This document shows, piece after piece, positions 26,178 to 35,417 of a stretch of DNA of 64,000 nucleotides; the first letter of the stretch is position 1; each line of letters starts with the position of its first letter. This DNA comes from Weeksellaceae bacterium. GTDB taxonomy: Bacteria > Bacteroidota > Bacteroidia > Flavobacteriales > Weeksellaceae. The notes beneath the pieces were generated by a model, which saw nothing but the letters and a program-made list of their open reading frames with translations, was not told the DNA's origin and did not search any database. The position numbers and the translations under genes were made by a program. The DNA lies in the NCBI GenBank assembly GCA_949788275.1, contig OX460916.1, positions 2,170,001 through 2,234,000 on the forward strand, written 5' to 3'.

Positions 26178-26505
26178 ATTTTTACAGAAACTTTCTTCAT
26201 GTATTATTTATACACTCGTTATAATATACATCATCTTCCACATCGTTTTCCTTAGAACGTATATCAAAAATCAACAACTCTATTTTAAACATTTAAAACA
26301 CCTTTTTAAAATAGTGCATCGTGGTAAAAAATCTAATCACCCTTATTTTATTCTTGAACTTAAGCATTTAAAATGTCAGGATGTCAACCGGCTGCCATTT
26401 TTTATTTGCTCTATACCCAATTATGGCAGTTAATGCCTAATGGCATAGTTTTCGAATAATTCTTAAGCATCAATTAATAAACATAAAAAATTAAATTATT
26501 AGCAT
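26178..26505. promoter_or_regulatory. groES upstream region with nested TGCC/GGCA inverted repeats
   Basis: The gap holds CTGCCAT (26392-26398) facing ATGGCAG (26423-26429), and a tighter palindrome ATGCC-TAAT-GGCAT (26433-26446). The latter ends at a near-consensus -7 box TAGTTTTC (26446-26453). A heat-shock operator is possible. There is no CIRCE element. The part from 26178 to 26380 shows nothing recognisable. Confidence 0.4.
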
Positions 26506-26781
26506 ATGTCATTAAACATTCAACCTTTAGCAGATCGTGTAGTGATTGAGCCTGCACCTGCAGAAACAAAAACCGCATCAGGAATTATCATCCCAGATTC
26601 AGCCAAAGAGAAACCTCAAGAAGGAATCGTAGTCGCAGTTGGTCAAGGAAAAAAAGATGAACCAATAACGGTCAAAGTAGGTGATAAAGTTTTGTATGGT
26701 AAATACTCAGGAACTGAATTAAAATTAGAAGGAAAAGATTATTTAATTATGCGTGAAGCGGATATTTTCGCAATCATCTAA
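26506..26781 (+). CDS. groES: Co-chaperonin GroES
   Basis: This 91-residue GroEL lid subunit has the conserved [20 protein letters not shown] start, the mobile loop [17 protein letters not shown] and the end [13 protein letters not shown]. It forms an operon with groEL 44 bp downstream. Length and motifs are normal. Confidence 0.97.
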   Translation: MSLNIQPLADRVVIEPAPAETKTASGIIIPDSAKEKPQEGIVVAVGQGKKDEPITVKVGDKVLYGKYSGTELKLEGKDYLIMREADIFAII

Positions 26782-26792
26782 TCACGGTTTAA

Positions 26793-28454
<1,662 letters not shown>

Positions 28455-28471
28455 TTTAGTACTCCCTATAC

Positions 28472-28502
28472 AAAAGGCCTTCTGAAAAGAGGGCCTTTTT
28501 TG
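28472..28502 (+). terminator. Terminator after groEL
   Basis: The stem AAGGCCTTCT/AGAGGGCCTT has one U-G pair and a GAAA-like loop, and is followed by T5-6. Confidence 0.75.
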
Positions 28503-28546
28503 TATTAATAGACCAACTGCACAACTAATTTAAGTTTTTTTAGTAT

Positions 28547-28656
28547 GGCGCCACCCTAAACGGGTCGGGCTATTCGTTCCCAATCTTGGCAAAGAAAAAT
28601 CCGTTTCAAAAGAACATCCCAGCATTGCCAAGGATTTCCACTTCTATCCCTGGCGC
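28547..28656 (-). repeat. Dispersed structured intergenic repeat, copy E
   Basis: Read on the minus strand, it starts GCGCCAGGGATAGAAG, has GAATAGCCCGACCCG near the end and ends GGTGGCGCC. The outer stem is GCGCC/GGCGC. The inner stem is ATC(C)TTGGCAA with TTGCCAAGAT, leaving one bulged C, the same bulge as in copies B and D. Confidence 0.75.
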
Positions 28657-28830
28657 AAGCTAAGGGCAAACCACTGAAATTTGGAAGTTTAAATTAAAAA
28701 ATAAGCACATCCTTCGAAATAAAAACAGCTTAATTTAGGCAGTTCGACCTTAAATGCTAAAAAAGTAGTTATCTGTTTAAAGTTCGTGTCAACGACTATA
28801 GCAATCCAAGCCCAACGAAAAAATTAACAC

Positions 28831-28858
28831 AAAAAAACACCCCAAAACCGAGGTGTTA
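28831..28858 (-). terminator. Terminator of the lectin-like operon
   Basis: On the minus strand AACACC, a 9-nt loop and GGGTGTT are followed by U7. It lies 25 bp below the last stop codon. Confidence 0.7.
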
Positions 28859-28882
28859 TTTATAGCGTATGGATAGTGGTCT

Positions 28883-29854
28883 TTATTTATCGAACTCAAC
28901 AATGATCAGCGAAATATCACCTGTAGCCTCTTGATCTGCAAATTGACCAAGGTGTTTATTTATTTTACAAGAATAATCGCCCCATTTGTATTGAGTATAA
29001 TACCCATTAACACCAGAGCCTATTCCCTCTCCAAATAATAAAACACACCCTTCGCTGTTTAAATTATTATCGGGTTCTAGGTTATAAAAATTATGAAAAA
29101 TCTTCGGTGTATTCCCCCATTCTACCTGAAAAGACTCGCCCGTAATAGGATGTATTGTGGCACCCAAAGAAGTATTCTCAGGTGTTACAGGTTGGTTCTT
29201 AACATTGGTAAAGATGGCTTTTCTAATCCCCAACCATGTATTCTGTGCAAGCCCTTTACTCGCTAATTCTTTTTCAATAAACTTTTGCTCTTCTCTTGAA
29301 GTAATTGTAACTAAATACCCCCCTATTTCTTTGGCAGCAAGAAAGGCATCTTGCCAATTGACACCATTATTAACGGCTTCATAGAAACAATAACTATGTC
29401 CGTTTACTTGATTCTTAACACACTGATCGATTCTATTAACATTCAATAGTTCTCCAGCACTTGATTTAAAAGTAATATCAGCAGGTGCGTTACTCGCAGA
29501 TAATTGATTATACCCCAAACGAAGGGATTGCTTTTGATCTTTGATTAAATACGTATTCGAGTTTTCTCCCGAGCGAATCCAACGGTTATTAATCCACATA
29601 TAAATTCCTACCCCTTCTCCTCCAATAACATCTTGATGTGTATTATAAACCAGCATTCCTTCTTGGGCTTGTTTTAGGGGAGAGGAGTTAGTAACATTCT
29701 CTAAATAAACCTTCGGCAATAAAAACCCCTTTTCGGAATGATTAAGGGTTAAGGCTGATGATGGATAATTCGGATGATTAACAAGTACTTCTGCTTTTTT
29801 TTGAGCAAAAACAAATTGTATGGTTAGCAATAATAGAAGTAGACTCTTTTTCAT
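28883..29854 (-). CDS. Secreted C-type-lectin-like domain protein 3
   Basis: This protein of 323 residues has a signal peptide (MKKSLLLLLLTIQFVFAQ). The N-terminal part has the pattern KGFLLPKVYLENV ... EGMLVYNTH ... GIYMWINNRWI that is common on Bacteroidota surface proteins. The C-terminal half looks like a C-type lectin-like domain: WQDAFLAAKEIGGYLVTITS, a paired cysteine (CVKN, SYCFYEA, GCVLLFGE, DYSCKINK), and a WLGIRK motif. The ligand is unknown. It is the last gene of three paralogues, one base after the previous stop. No T9SS sorting tail is evident. Confidence 0.75.
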   Translation of the reverse strand: MKKSLLLLLLTIQFVFAQKKAEVLVNHPNYPSSALTLNHSEKGFLLPKVYLENVTNSSPLKQAQEGMLVYNTHQDVIGGEGVGIYMWINNRWIRSGENSNTYLIKDQKQSLRLGYNQLSASNAPADITFKSSAGELLNVNRIDQCVKNQVNGHSYCFYEAVNNGVNWQDAFLAAKEIGGYLVTITSREEQKFIEKELASKGLAQNTWLGIRKAIFTNVKNQPVTPENTSLGATIHPITGESFQVEWGNTPKIFHNFYNLEPDNNLNSEGCVLLFGEGIGSGVNGYYTQYKWGDYSCKINKHLGQFADQEATGDISLIIVEFDK

Positions 29855-30982
29855 TTATTTGGTATTGGTATATTCAACAATAATACTCATCGACTGAAAG
29901 GCATCTCTGTTGCCATTAGGAACTGAAAAACTTGTTGGAAAACTATATTCTGCATGATCTTGCAGGTAAGTTTTATCTTGTTCGTTCACACCATTGCTTT
30001 TAATAACCCGCCAAAGACGTTCTGTACTTGGCTGTTGTGATCTAATGTAAACAGCATAACTTGTAACATCGTTATTGTTCGCCCCAGAATTTGTCGTATT
30101 CACAGGTTCGTCGAACGCAATAAAAGGATAACCTTTTTCGAAATGACTCTGGGTTCTTCGTCCTTGGCTCATTTGATCGTTCCAGTTCATCACTGAAATT
30201 TCATCGGTCACCCAATTAAACCGCATACGATCTCTATTGGTTGCCGTTGAAACCCCAAAAGGAGTGTACCGCATATTCATACGAATAAGCCCTATCCAAC
30301 TAGCTTTATCACTCGCACTATGATTGGTATAGTCTTTATTTAAAACGGTTTTTTTAAGAAACTCCCATTCGCTGTCTTCGGTAATGGTTACCAAATGTCC
30401 ACCTCTCGCCTTTGCAAAATTAAAAGCATCTAACCATGTCAAGTTTAAATTAAGGGGTACGTCTTTTCCTATAGAACTTGAAACATTGTAAATACAATAG
30501 GTGTTTTTATTTCCTTCTGTCCATTTTGAACAATTTATCATCGAAGCATAAGCTTTAGCCGTATTATTAGGAGTGGCTAATTGAATCATGTAATTTTTAC
30601 CTTGAACAATGGAGTCTGGTTTTTCGGTAAACGGGACATATCCTAGTGTCTTTTCATTGACACGTTGAGCAATAAACTCTTTAATGCTATTGCTACTTGA
30701 TAATTCCCATTCGTTCCCATTCCAGTTGTATACACCAAGCTCTAAACCATCCGAGCGAAGGGTATTGAATACCATAGTTCCTATCACTGGTAATTCTTTA
30801 AACGGTGAGAAATCATCTTTTTTAATCAATTCAAGTCGTGGAAATAAAATTCCTTTTTGTTGAGTTTTAGAGTTATCAATTTGCAAAATTGCTGATTCAG
30901 CAGTATTTTCAGGAGCAACATTGATTCGAATTTGACTAAAAGTAAAAATAGGCAATAACAAAAAAATACACGTTCTAAACAT
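29855..30982 (-). CDS. Secreted C-type-lectin-like domain protein 2
   Basis: This protein of 375 residues has a signal peptide (MFRTCIFLLLPIFTFSQ). It shares the same two-part plan as its neighbours: KGILFPRLELIKKDD, GTMVFNTL, and YNWNGNEWEL in the first third, then CTL-type text WLDAFNFAKARGGHLVTITE, WIGLIRMNMRY and FIAFDEPVN. Cysteines are fewer than in the paralogues; only NCSKW and TYCIYN are seen, so the disulfide scheme may differ. Tandem with the genes before and after. Confidence 0.72.
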   Translation of the reverse strand: MFRTCIFLLLPIFTFSQIRINVAPENTAESAILQIDNSKTQQKGILFPRLELIKKDDFSPFKELPVIGTMVFNTLRSDGLELGVYNWNGNEWELSSSNSIKEFIAQRVNEKTLGYVPFTEKPDSIVQGKNYMIQLATPNNTAKAYASMINCSKWTEGNKNTYCIYNVSSSIGKDVPLNLNLTWLDAFNFAKARGGHLVTITEDSEWEFLKKTVLNKDYTNHSASDKASWIGLIRMNMRYTPFGVSTATNRDRMRFNWVTDEISVMNWNDQMSQGRRTQSHFEKGYPFIAFDEPVNTTNSGANNNDVTSYAVYIRSQQPSTERLWRVIKSNGVNEQDKTYLQDHAEYSFPTSFSVPNGNRDAFQSMSIIVEYTNTK

Positions 30983-30986
30983 TTTC

Positions 30987-31940
30987 TTAATTTAAAAATT
31001 CAACAATTAGATACGAGAAAGGTTCACCGTTTACGGTCTTATCACTACACGAAGTATCTCTCCAATGTCGAGGTACATTCGCCGCCGTATCGGTTGAAGG
31101 TACATAGACACAATCATTCCCTTTAGGAAATCCACTTTCAAAATAATATTCATACAAACCCGATTTCCAATTCACATTGGAATGCTCGCCTGATATCCAC
31201 ATATAAGTAGACGGATCGCCTGGCGTATTCGTTTTTTTGAAACCGAGCCAAGTATTTTTATAGCGTGAAACTGCTGTTTTATCAATGAAAAAAAAGTTAG
31301 TTATAACGAAGTTATTTTCAAAATCAGACGTAATTACAGGTAAATACCCACCCAATTCTTTCGCTAAAAGAAATGCCGTATCCCAATCCATACCTGCGAT
31401 TTCTTTGGTTTGAGCATCGTAAATATCGTAAGAACAATAGCTCGAATTCCTCGAAACTGTTTGAGGGTCGTAAGGTTTATTAACACATCTACTTTGTCGA
31501 GCTTCATACCCGTTTTTGGTGAAGGTCGCTGGTGCATTGCCATGTACACCCAGTGGATAATAGCCTAAACTAGCAGCACTTAAACTGGTGTTTTCAATAA
31601 TTGTATTAGTTGATTTTGCTTCAAAACTCATCCATCGCGTACCATTCCAGCTGTAATAGCCTGGAATTAAATCGGTGACTTTTAAACCTGTAAAAGGATC
31701 TATAATCTGCGTTGTAGATGTATTATAAACCACAATTCCAGCAACTAATTCCGGAACAGACTGGTTATCATATCGCCCTTTAAGTTCTGCTTTCGGTCCA
31801 AGGACACCTTTATCATGGATAGAAGATAAGTCGAGGACAGTTTGCTCGTTGGCCTTTACGTTTACGTCATACGACACTGCAACTTGAGAAAAGGTAATAG
31901 AACTACTTAGTGCAAATAGTAGTAGTAGATTTATTTTCAT
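30987..31940 (-). CDS. Secreted C-type-lectin-like domain protein 1
   Basis: I place the start at 31938-31940 (MKINLLLLFALSSSITFSQ), which begins with a signal peptide. The longer frame to 32015 has no signal and crosses the promoter at 32003. The 317-residue product has the shared N-terminal plan (GVLGPKAELKGRYD, GIVVYNTST, YYSWNGTRWM) and a lectin-like second half: MDWDTAFLLAKELGGYLPVI, NTWLGFKKTN, DCVYVPSTD, DTSCSDKTV and SYLIVEFLN. It is the first gene of the operon. Confidence 0.75.
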   Translation of the reverse strand: MKINLLLLFALSSSITFSQVAVSYDVNVKANEQTVLDLSSIHDKGVLGPKAELKGRYDNQSVPELVAGIVVYNTSTTQIIDPFTGLKVTDLIPGYYSWNGTRWMSFEAKSTNTIIENTSLSAASLGYYPLGVHGNAPATFTKNGYEARQSRCVNKPYDPQTVSRNSSYCSYDIYDAQTKEIAGMDWDTAFLLAKELGGYLPVITSDFENNFVITNFFFIDKTAVSRYKNTWLGFKKTNTPGDPSTYMWISGEHSNVNWKSGLYEYYFESGFPKGNDCVYVPSTDTAANVPRHWRDTSCSDKTVNGEPFSYLIVEFLN

Positions 31941-32002
31941 ATTCTTATTTCGTCTTATTGTATTATCCAATAAGCTAGAGGGCAATAATAGATTTAGGTG
32001 CC

Positions 32003-32010
32003 CAAAAGTA
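32003..32010 (-). promoter_or_regulatory. Putative -7 box of the lectin-like operon
   Basis: TACTTTTG on the minus strand lies 62 bp above the ATG at 31940. It matches TAnnTTTG and supports the later start of the first gene. Confidence 0.5.
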
Positions 32011-32156
32011 ATCATTCTTATGAATTAAAGTGAATAAAAAATGGAGATATACCGTTAAAAATCATTTCAAAACTGTTTTTATAGTTATTTCGAACAAAAA
32101 GAATCAAAAAATAAATAATATTGTAACGTATTCCTCCTTTTTTTTAATCGAATGAC

Positions 32157-32164
32157 TACCTTTG
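32157..32164 (+). promoter_or_regulatory. Putative -7 box of mqo
   Basis: TACCTTTG lies 22 bp before the mqo ATG. No -33 TTTG is evident at normal spacing. Confidence 0.5.
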
Positions 32165-32186
32165 CGGTGACATTTTAAATAGGATA

Positions 32187-33659
32187 ATGGAAAAACAACC
32201 ACAGGAAGTCGTCTTGATTGGTGCTGGTATCATGAGTGCTACTTTAAGCATACTTCTTAAAAAGATAAATCCAGCCATTAAAATTTCTGTTTTTGAAAAA
32301 TTAGATAAAATTGGCTTTGAAAGTTCTGAAGCATTTAATAATGCAGGAACAGGGCATTCTGCTTTTTGCGAATTAAATTATACGCCCCAGGATAAAAACG
32401 GAAATATTACAATTGACAAGGCGGTAAATATTGCCAAGCAATTCGAAATTTCGAAAGAATTCTGGTCTTATCTCGTAGAGCATAATTACATTGCATCTCC
32501 AGAAAACTTTTTACGTCCAACCCCCCATATGAGTTTTGTTTGGGGTGAAGATGATGTGAATTTTTTACGTAAAAGACACGCTGCTTTAATTCAACATCCT
32601 TTATTTAAGGATATGGAATATGCAGAAGATTTAGCCACGATTAAAACTTGGGCTCCTTTAATTACTGAGGGAAGAACAGGAACTGAGAAAGTTGCTGCAA
32701 CCCATATGGATTTAGGGACCGATGTTAACTTTGGTGAACTAACCCGTCAATTATTTAAAGGCTTACTAGACAAACAAGAAATTACTTTACAAACAGAGCA
32801 CGAAGTAAAAGATCTTACACGTTTAAGCAATGGCAAATGGGCTGTTAAAGTAAACGATCTTAAAACGAGCCAAACCAAAGCAGTAAATGCCGATTTTGTA
32901 TTTATTGGTGCTGGTGGTGGAGCAATCTTAATGCTTCAAAAATCGAATATTCCAGAAGCTAAAAAATACGGTGGATTTCCTGTAGGTGGACAATGGTTAG
33001 TTTGTCAGAATGAAGAAGTTATTCAAGAACACCAAGCCAAAGTGTACGGTAAGGCCAAAATTGGTGCACCCCCTATGTCTGTTCCCCATTTAGATACCCG
33101 TGTAATCAATGGTAAAAAATCGTTATTATTTGGACCATTTGCAACATTTTCAACCAAGTTTTTAAAACATGGTTCGTCATTGGACTTATTCAAGTCAGTA
33201 AATATGGCCAATGTCGGTTTTCTATTAAATTGTGGATTCAATAATATTGATCTAACAAAATACCTAATCGAACAGGTCATGCTTTCGAAAGCACAAAAAA
33301 TAGAGTCTTTAAAAGAGTACTATCCGGAAGCAAAAATTGAAGATTGGTTTGAACAAACTGCAGGACAGCGCGTACAAGTTATAGAAAATGTAGACGGAAA
33401 AGGAGTTCTAAAGTTCGGAACCGAAATAGTAGCTGCCCAAGACGGTAGCATAGCAGCCCTTTTAGGAGCTTCTCCTGGAGCTTCTACGTCGGTAAGTGCA
33501 ATGATTAATCTTTTACAGCAATGCTTCCCTGAGCAGATGAAAAGTCAATGGGAAACACAAATTAAAGAAATGATTCCTACTTTTGGTGAAGATTTCAACG
33601 ACGGAGAAATGGTTAAAGCTTCTAGAGAGCGTACTTCTCGTGTTTTAAAAATGAAATAA
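32187..33659 (+). CDS. mqo: Malate:quinone oxidoreductase
   Basis: This peripheral membrane flavoenzyme of 490 residues oxidises malate to oxaloacetate and passes electrons to quinone. It replaces or supplements malate dehydrogenase in the TCA cycle. The FAD Rossmann motif is EVVLIGAGIMSATLSILLK. Family text follows: FNNAGTGHSAFCELNYTP, RPTPHMSFVWGED, PVGGQWLVC, and near the end ALLGASPGASTSVSAM. Length is normal. It is monocistronic, with its own terminator. Confidence 0.96.
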   Translation: MEKQPQEVVLIGAGIMSATLSILLKKINPAIKISVFEKLDKIGFESSEAFNNAGTGHSAFCELNYTPQDKNGNITIDKAVNIAKQFEISKEFWSYLVEHNYIASPENFLRPTPHMSFVWGEDDVNFLRKRHAALIQHPLFKDMEYAEDLATIKTWAPLITEGRTGTEKVAATHMDLGTDVNFGELTRQLFKGLLDKQEITLQTEHEVKDLTRLSNGKWAVKVNDLKTSQTKAVNADFVFIGAGGGAILMLQKSNIPEAKKYGGFPVGGQWLVCQNEEVIQEHQAKVYGKAKIGAPPMSVPHLDTRVINGKKSLLFGPFATFSTKFLKHGSSLDLFKSVNMANVGFLLNCGFNNIDLTKYLIEQVMLSKAQKIESLKEYYPEAKIEDWFEQTAGQRVQVIENVDGKGVLKFGTEIVAAQDGSIAALLGASPGASTSVSAMINLLQQCFPEQMKSQWETQIKEMIPTFGEDFNDGEMVKASRERTSRVLKMK

Positions 33660-33676
33660 GATCACTTATTCCCATA

Positions 33677-33711
33677 AAAAAAGGCTTACATCTTAATGTA
33701 AGCCTTTTTTG
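33677..33711. terminator. Terminator between mqo and rlpA
   Basis: A strong stem (AAAAAGGCTTACAT/ATGTAAGCCTTTTT, loop CTTA) with A and T runs on both sides serves both convergent genes. Confidence 0.88.
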
Positions 33712-33723
33712 TATTTGTATGCC

Positions 33724-34263
33724 TTAGTTATTCTTTGTAGAATCATCTACAATTTCATATTCAACTTGCATTACACCCGTGTTGGTGTGGCCAATTTCAC
33801 TAAATGCCGCCTGACTTAAATCGAGTACTCTCGATTTGGCGTATGGGCCTCTATCGTTAATCTCAACGACAACAGATTTACCATTTCTAACATTGGTTAC
33901 TTTTACCTTAGTCCCAAATGGAAGCGTCTTATGAGCCGCTGTAAGTTCATGTTTGTCATAAACTTCTCCACTTGCAGTCTTTCTTCCGTGAAATTTTTCT
34001 CCGTACCAAGAAACAACTCCTGTTGTTATATCTCTTGCACTTTCAATAATTTCACCCAATTTTTTTTCATCTTCTACCGATAGTTTTTCCTGTGTAATGG
34101 TATCACTATCATTTGTTTCAAAATGATTCTTATCTGATTCTACGCTCACTGTTGAAACTTGTTCAACATACTGACTTGTAGAATCATTTAAAATTTTACC
34201 ATCAGCATTCGCTATTGGAAAAATCATTAACATTGTTACCAACGTTAAAATGCTTTTTTTCAT
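33724..34263 (-). CDS. rlpA: RlpA-family septal ring lytic transglycosylase-like protein
   Basis: This secreted protein of 179 residues has a signal peptide (MKKSILTLVTMLMIFPIANA) and a double-psi beta-barrel domain in the second half: GVVSWYGEKFHGRKTASGE, TAAHKTLPFGTKVKVTNV, VVEINDRGPYAKSRVLDLS. The conserved Glu and Asp-Arg-Gly-Pro are present. Between them is a linker rich in Ser and Thr. RlpA-like enzymes cleave peptidoglycan strands lacking stem peptides. It has no lipobox and no SPOR domain. Confidence 0.88.
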   Translation of the reverse strand: MKKSILTLVTMLMIFPIANADGKILNDSTSQYVEQVSTVSVESDKNHFETNDSDTITQEKLSVEDEKKLGEIIESARDITTGVVSWYGEKFHGRKTASGEVYDKHELTAAHKTLPFGTKVKVTNVRNGKSVVVEINDRGPYAKSRVLDLSQAAFSEIGHTNTGVMQVEYEIVDDSTKNN

Positions 34264-34564
34264 CCTTTAGATTTTCTGATTACTGGGCAAATTTAAAAAT
34301 GAACCACTTAGGTTATTTAGAATTAATCTAGGTAAGTGTTTTTCATCCTTTTCAATCCTCCTTAGCCACGGTTATGACCCCCTCTAAGGAGAATGTTAAT
34401 TCTATGTTAAAATAAAGAGTGTTTCCCAAATTTTTTAGCAACTCATAAAAAAATAAACCTAAGGAACTGATTAACAAGACATAGTGTTTTTATAATATTC
34501 TATTTTTATACAGAAAAGTCACAATTTTCATTGTGACACGCTGTTTTGTATTCCCTAAAAAAGG
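34264..34564. other. Intergenic region upstream of rlpA
   Basis: This gap holds the rlpA -7 box TAAATTTG (34288-34295, minus strand, 24 bp before the ATG) and a terminator of yqeY: GTCACAAT, loop, ATTGTGAC at 34518-34537 with U4 on the minus strand. I see no gene in it. Confidence 0.6.
34514..34538 (-). terminator. Terminator of yqeY
   Basis: An 8-bp stem (GTCACAAT/ATTGTGAC) with a 4-nt GAAA loop on the minus strand is followed by U4. It lies 27 bp below the stop codon. Confidence 0.65.
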
Positions 34565-35017
34565 TTAGTCGTTCGCTAATAAGCGCTTTACAGCAATTGA
34601 AATGGCTTTTCCATCCGCTTTTCCGGCCAATTGTGTACCCGCAACGCCCATTACTTTACCCATATCTTTTCCAGACGTAGCCCCTACCTCTTCAATAATA
34701 CCTTTTAAAGCAGCCAAAAGCTCTTCTTCTGTTAACTGAACAGGTAAAAAACGTTGAATAACTTCTGCTTGTGCTAATTCTTTGGCTTCTAACTCTTCGC
34801 GGTTATAGGCTTTGAACTGCTCTGCAGCTTCTTTACGTTGCTTTACTAATTTTTGCAATAACGCAATCTCATTGGCCTTGGTAAACTCACCCGTAGCTCC
34901 TGAAGTCTTTGCTAATAAGAGTTCCGACTTTACGGCACGCAAAGCTTCTAAAGCAATGGTGTTTTTTGCTTTCATCGCCTCTTTTAATTGAGACATGATC
35001 TGAGATTCTAAATCCAT
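34565..35017 (-). CDS. yqeY: GatB/YqeY domain protein
   Basis: This protein of 150 residues has the helical YqeY domain found at the tail of GatB. It opens LESQIMSQLKEAMKAKN, includes ALRAVKSELLLAKTS and LLQKLVKQRKEAAEQFK, and ends GKADGKAISIAVKRLLAND. The GatB domain binds tRNA near amidotransferase sites, but stand-alone YqeY has no proven role. It is monocistronic between ftsZ and rlpA, with a -7 box TAAATTTG at 35037-35044. Confidence 0.9.
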   Translation of the reverse strand: MDLESQIMSQLKEAMKAKNTIALEALRAVKSELLLAKTSGATGEFTKANEIALLQKLVKQRKEAAEQFKAYNREELEAKELAQAEVIQRFLPVQLTEEELLAALKGIIEEVGATSGKDMGKVMGVAGTQLAGKADGKAISIAVKRLLAND

Positions 35018-35176
35018 GGTTTACTTTATTTACGTACAAATTTACAAAAAATGTATATTTAAACACGATAGAAGATGTAGGATATCCAATATTTGGATAG
35101 TTTTTAGTTAATTAGAAAAATGAACGATTTTTTAGCAGATGAAAATTTATCGTTTCATAATTAAGCGAAGCGTCTC

Positions 35177-35282
35177 GCGGCAGGGATAGCAGCGGCATCC
35201 TTTGCGCTTTATAGGATGCTCTGTTAATGCTTTTACTTCTGCGCAAAGATAGAGCGAATAGCCCGGCGCGTAGCGGCCGCCC
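35177..35282 (+). repeat. Dispersed structured intergenic repeat, copy B
   Basis: It starts GCGGCAGGGATAGCAGCGGC and ends GCGAATAGCCCGGCGCG then TAGCGGCCGCCC. The outer stem is GCGGC/GCCGC. The inner stem is ATC(C)TTTGCGC/GCGCAAAGAT, with the same single bulged C as D and E. Confidence 0.8.
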
Positions 35283-35351
35283 AAATAAAAAAATAGATTT
35301 TAATAATTAAAGTACTCCTCAATATTCCCGATACCTATAAAAGCATTAAAC

Positions 35352-35387
35352 AAAAAAATAGCTGTTTTACCAAGGTAAAACAGCTAT
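35352..35387 (-). terminator. Terminator of the dcw cluster after ftsZ
   Basis: A perfect 14-bp stem (ATAGCTGTTTTACC/GGTAAAACAGCTAT) with a 2-nt loop is followed on the minus strand by U6. It closes the long dcw transcript. Confidence 0.9.
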
Positions 35388-35417
35388 TAACTTATAATAA
35401 GAATATTTTTTGAACGA

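Larger units (their letters stand above)
28503..28882. other. Intergenic region with repeat E
   Basis: This 380-bp gap between convergent groEL and the lectin-like operon contains repeat E (28547-28656) and a minus-strand terminator (28831-28858). Bases 28660-28830 show no gene or motif that I recognise. Confidence 0.6.
35018..35417. other. Intergenic region with repeat B and ftsZ terminator
   Basis: This 400-bp gap holds the yqeY -7 box TAAATTTG (35037-35044, minus), repeat B (35177-35282) and the ftsZ terminator (35352-35387). The rest shows no signal that I recognise. Confidence 0.6.

Noticed and set aside
30987-32015. Longer lectin-like protein 1 frame from 32015
   Set aside because: The extra 25 residues cross a TAnnTTTG promoter box and precede a clear signal peptide at 31940.
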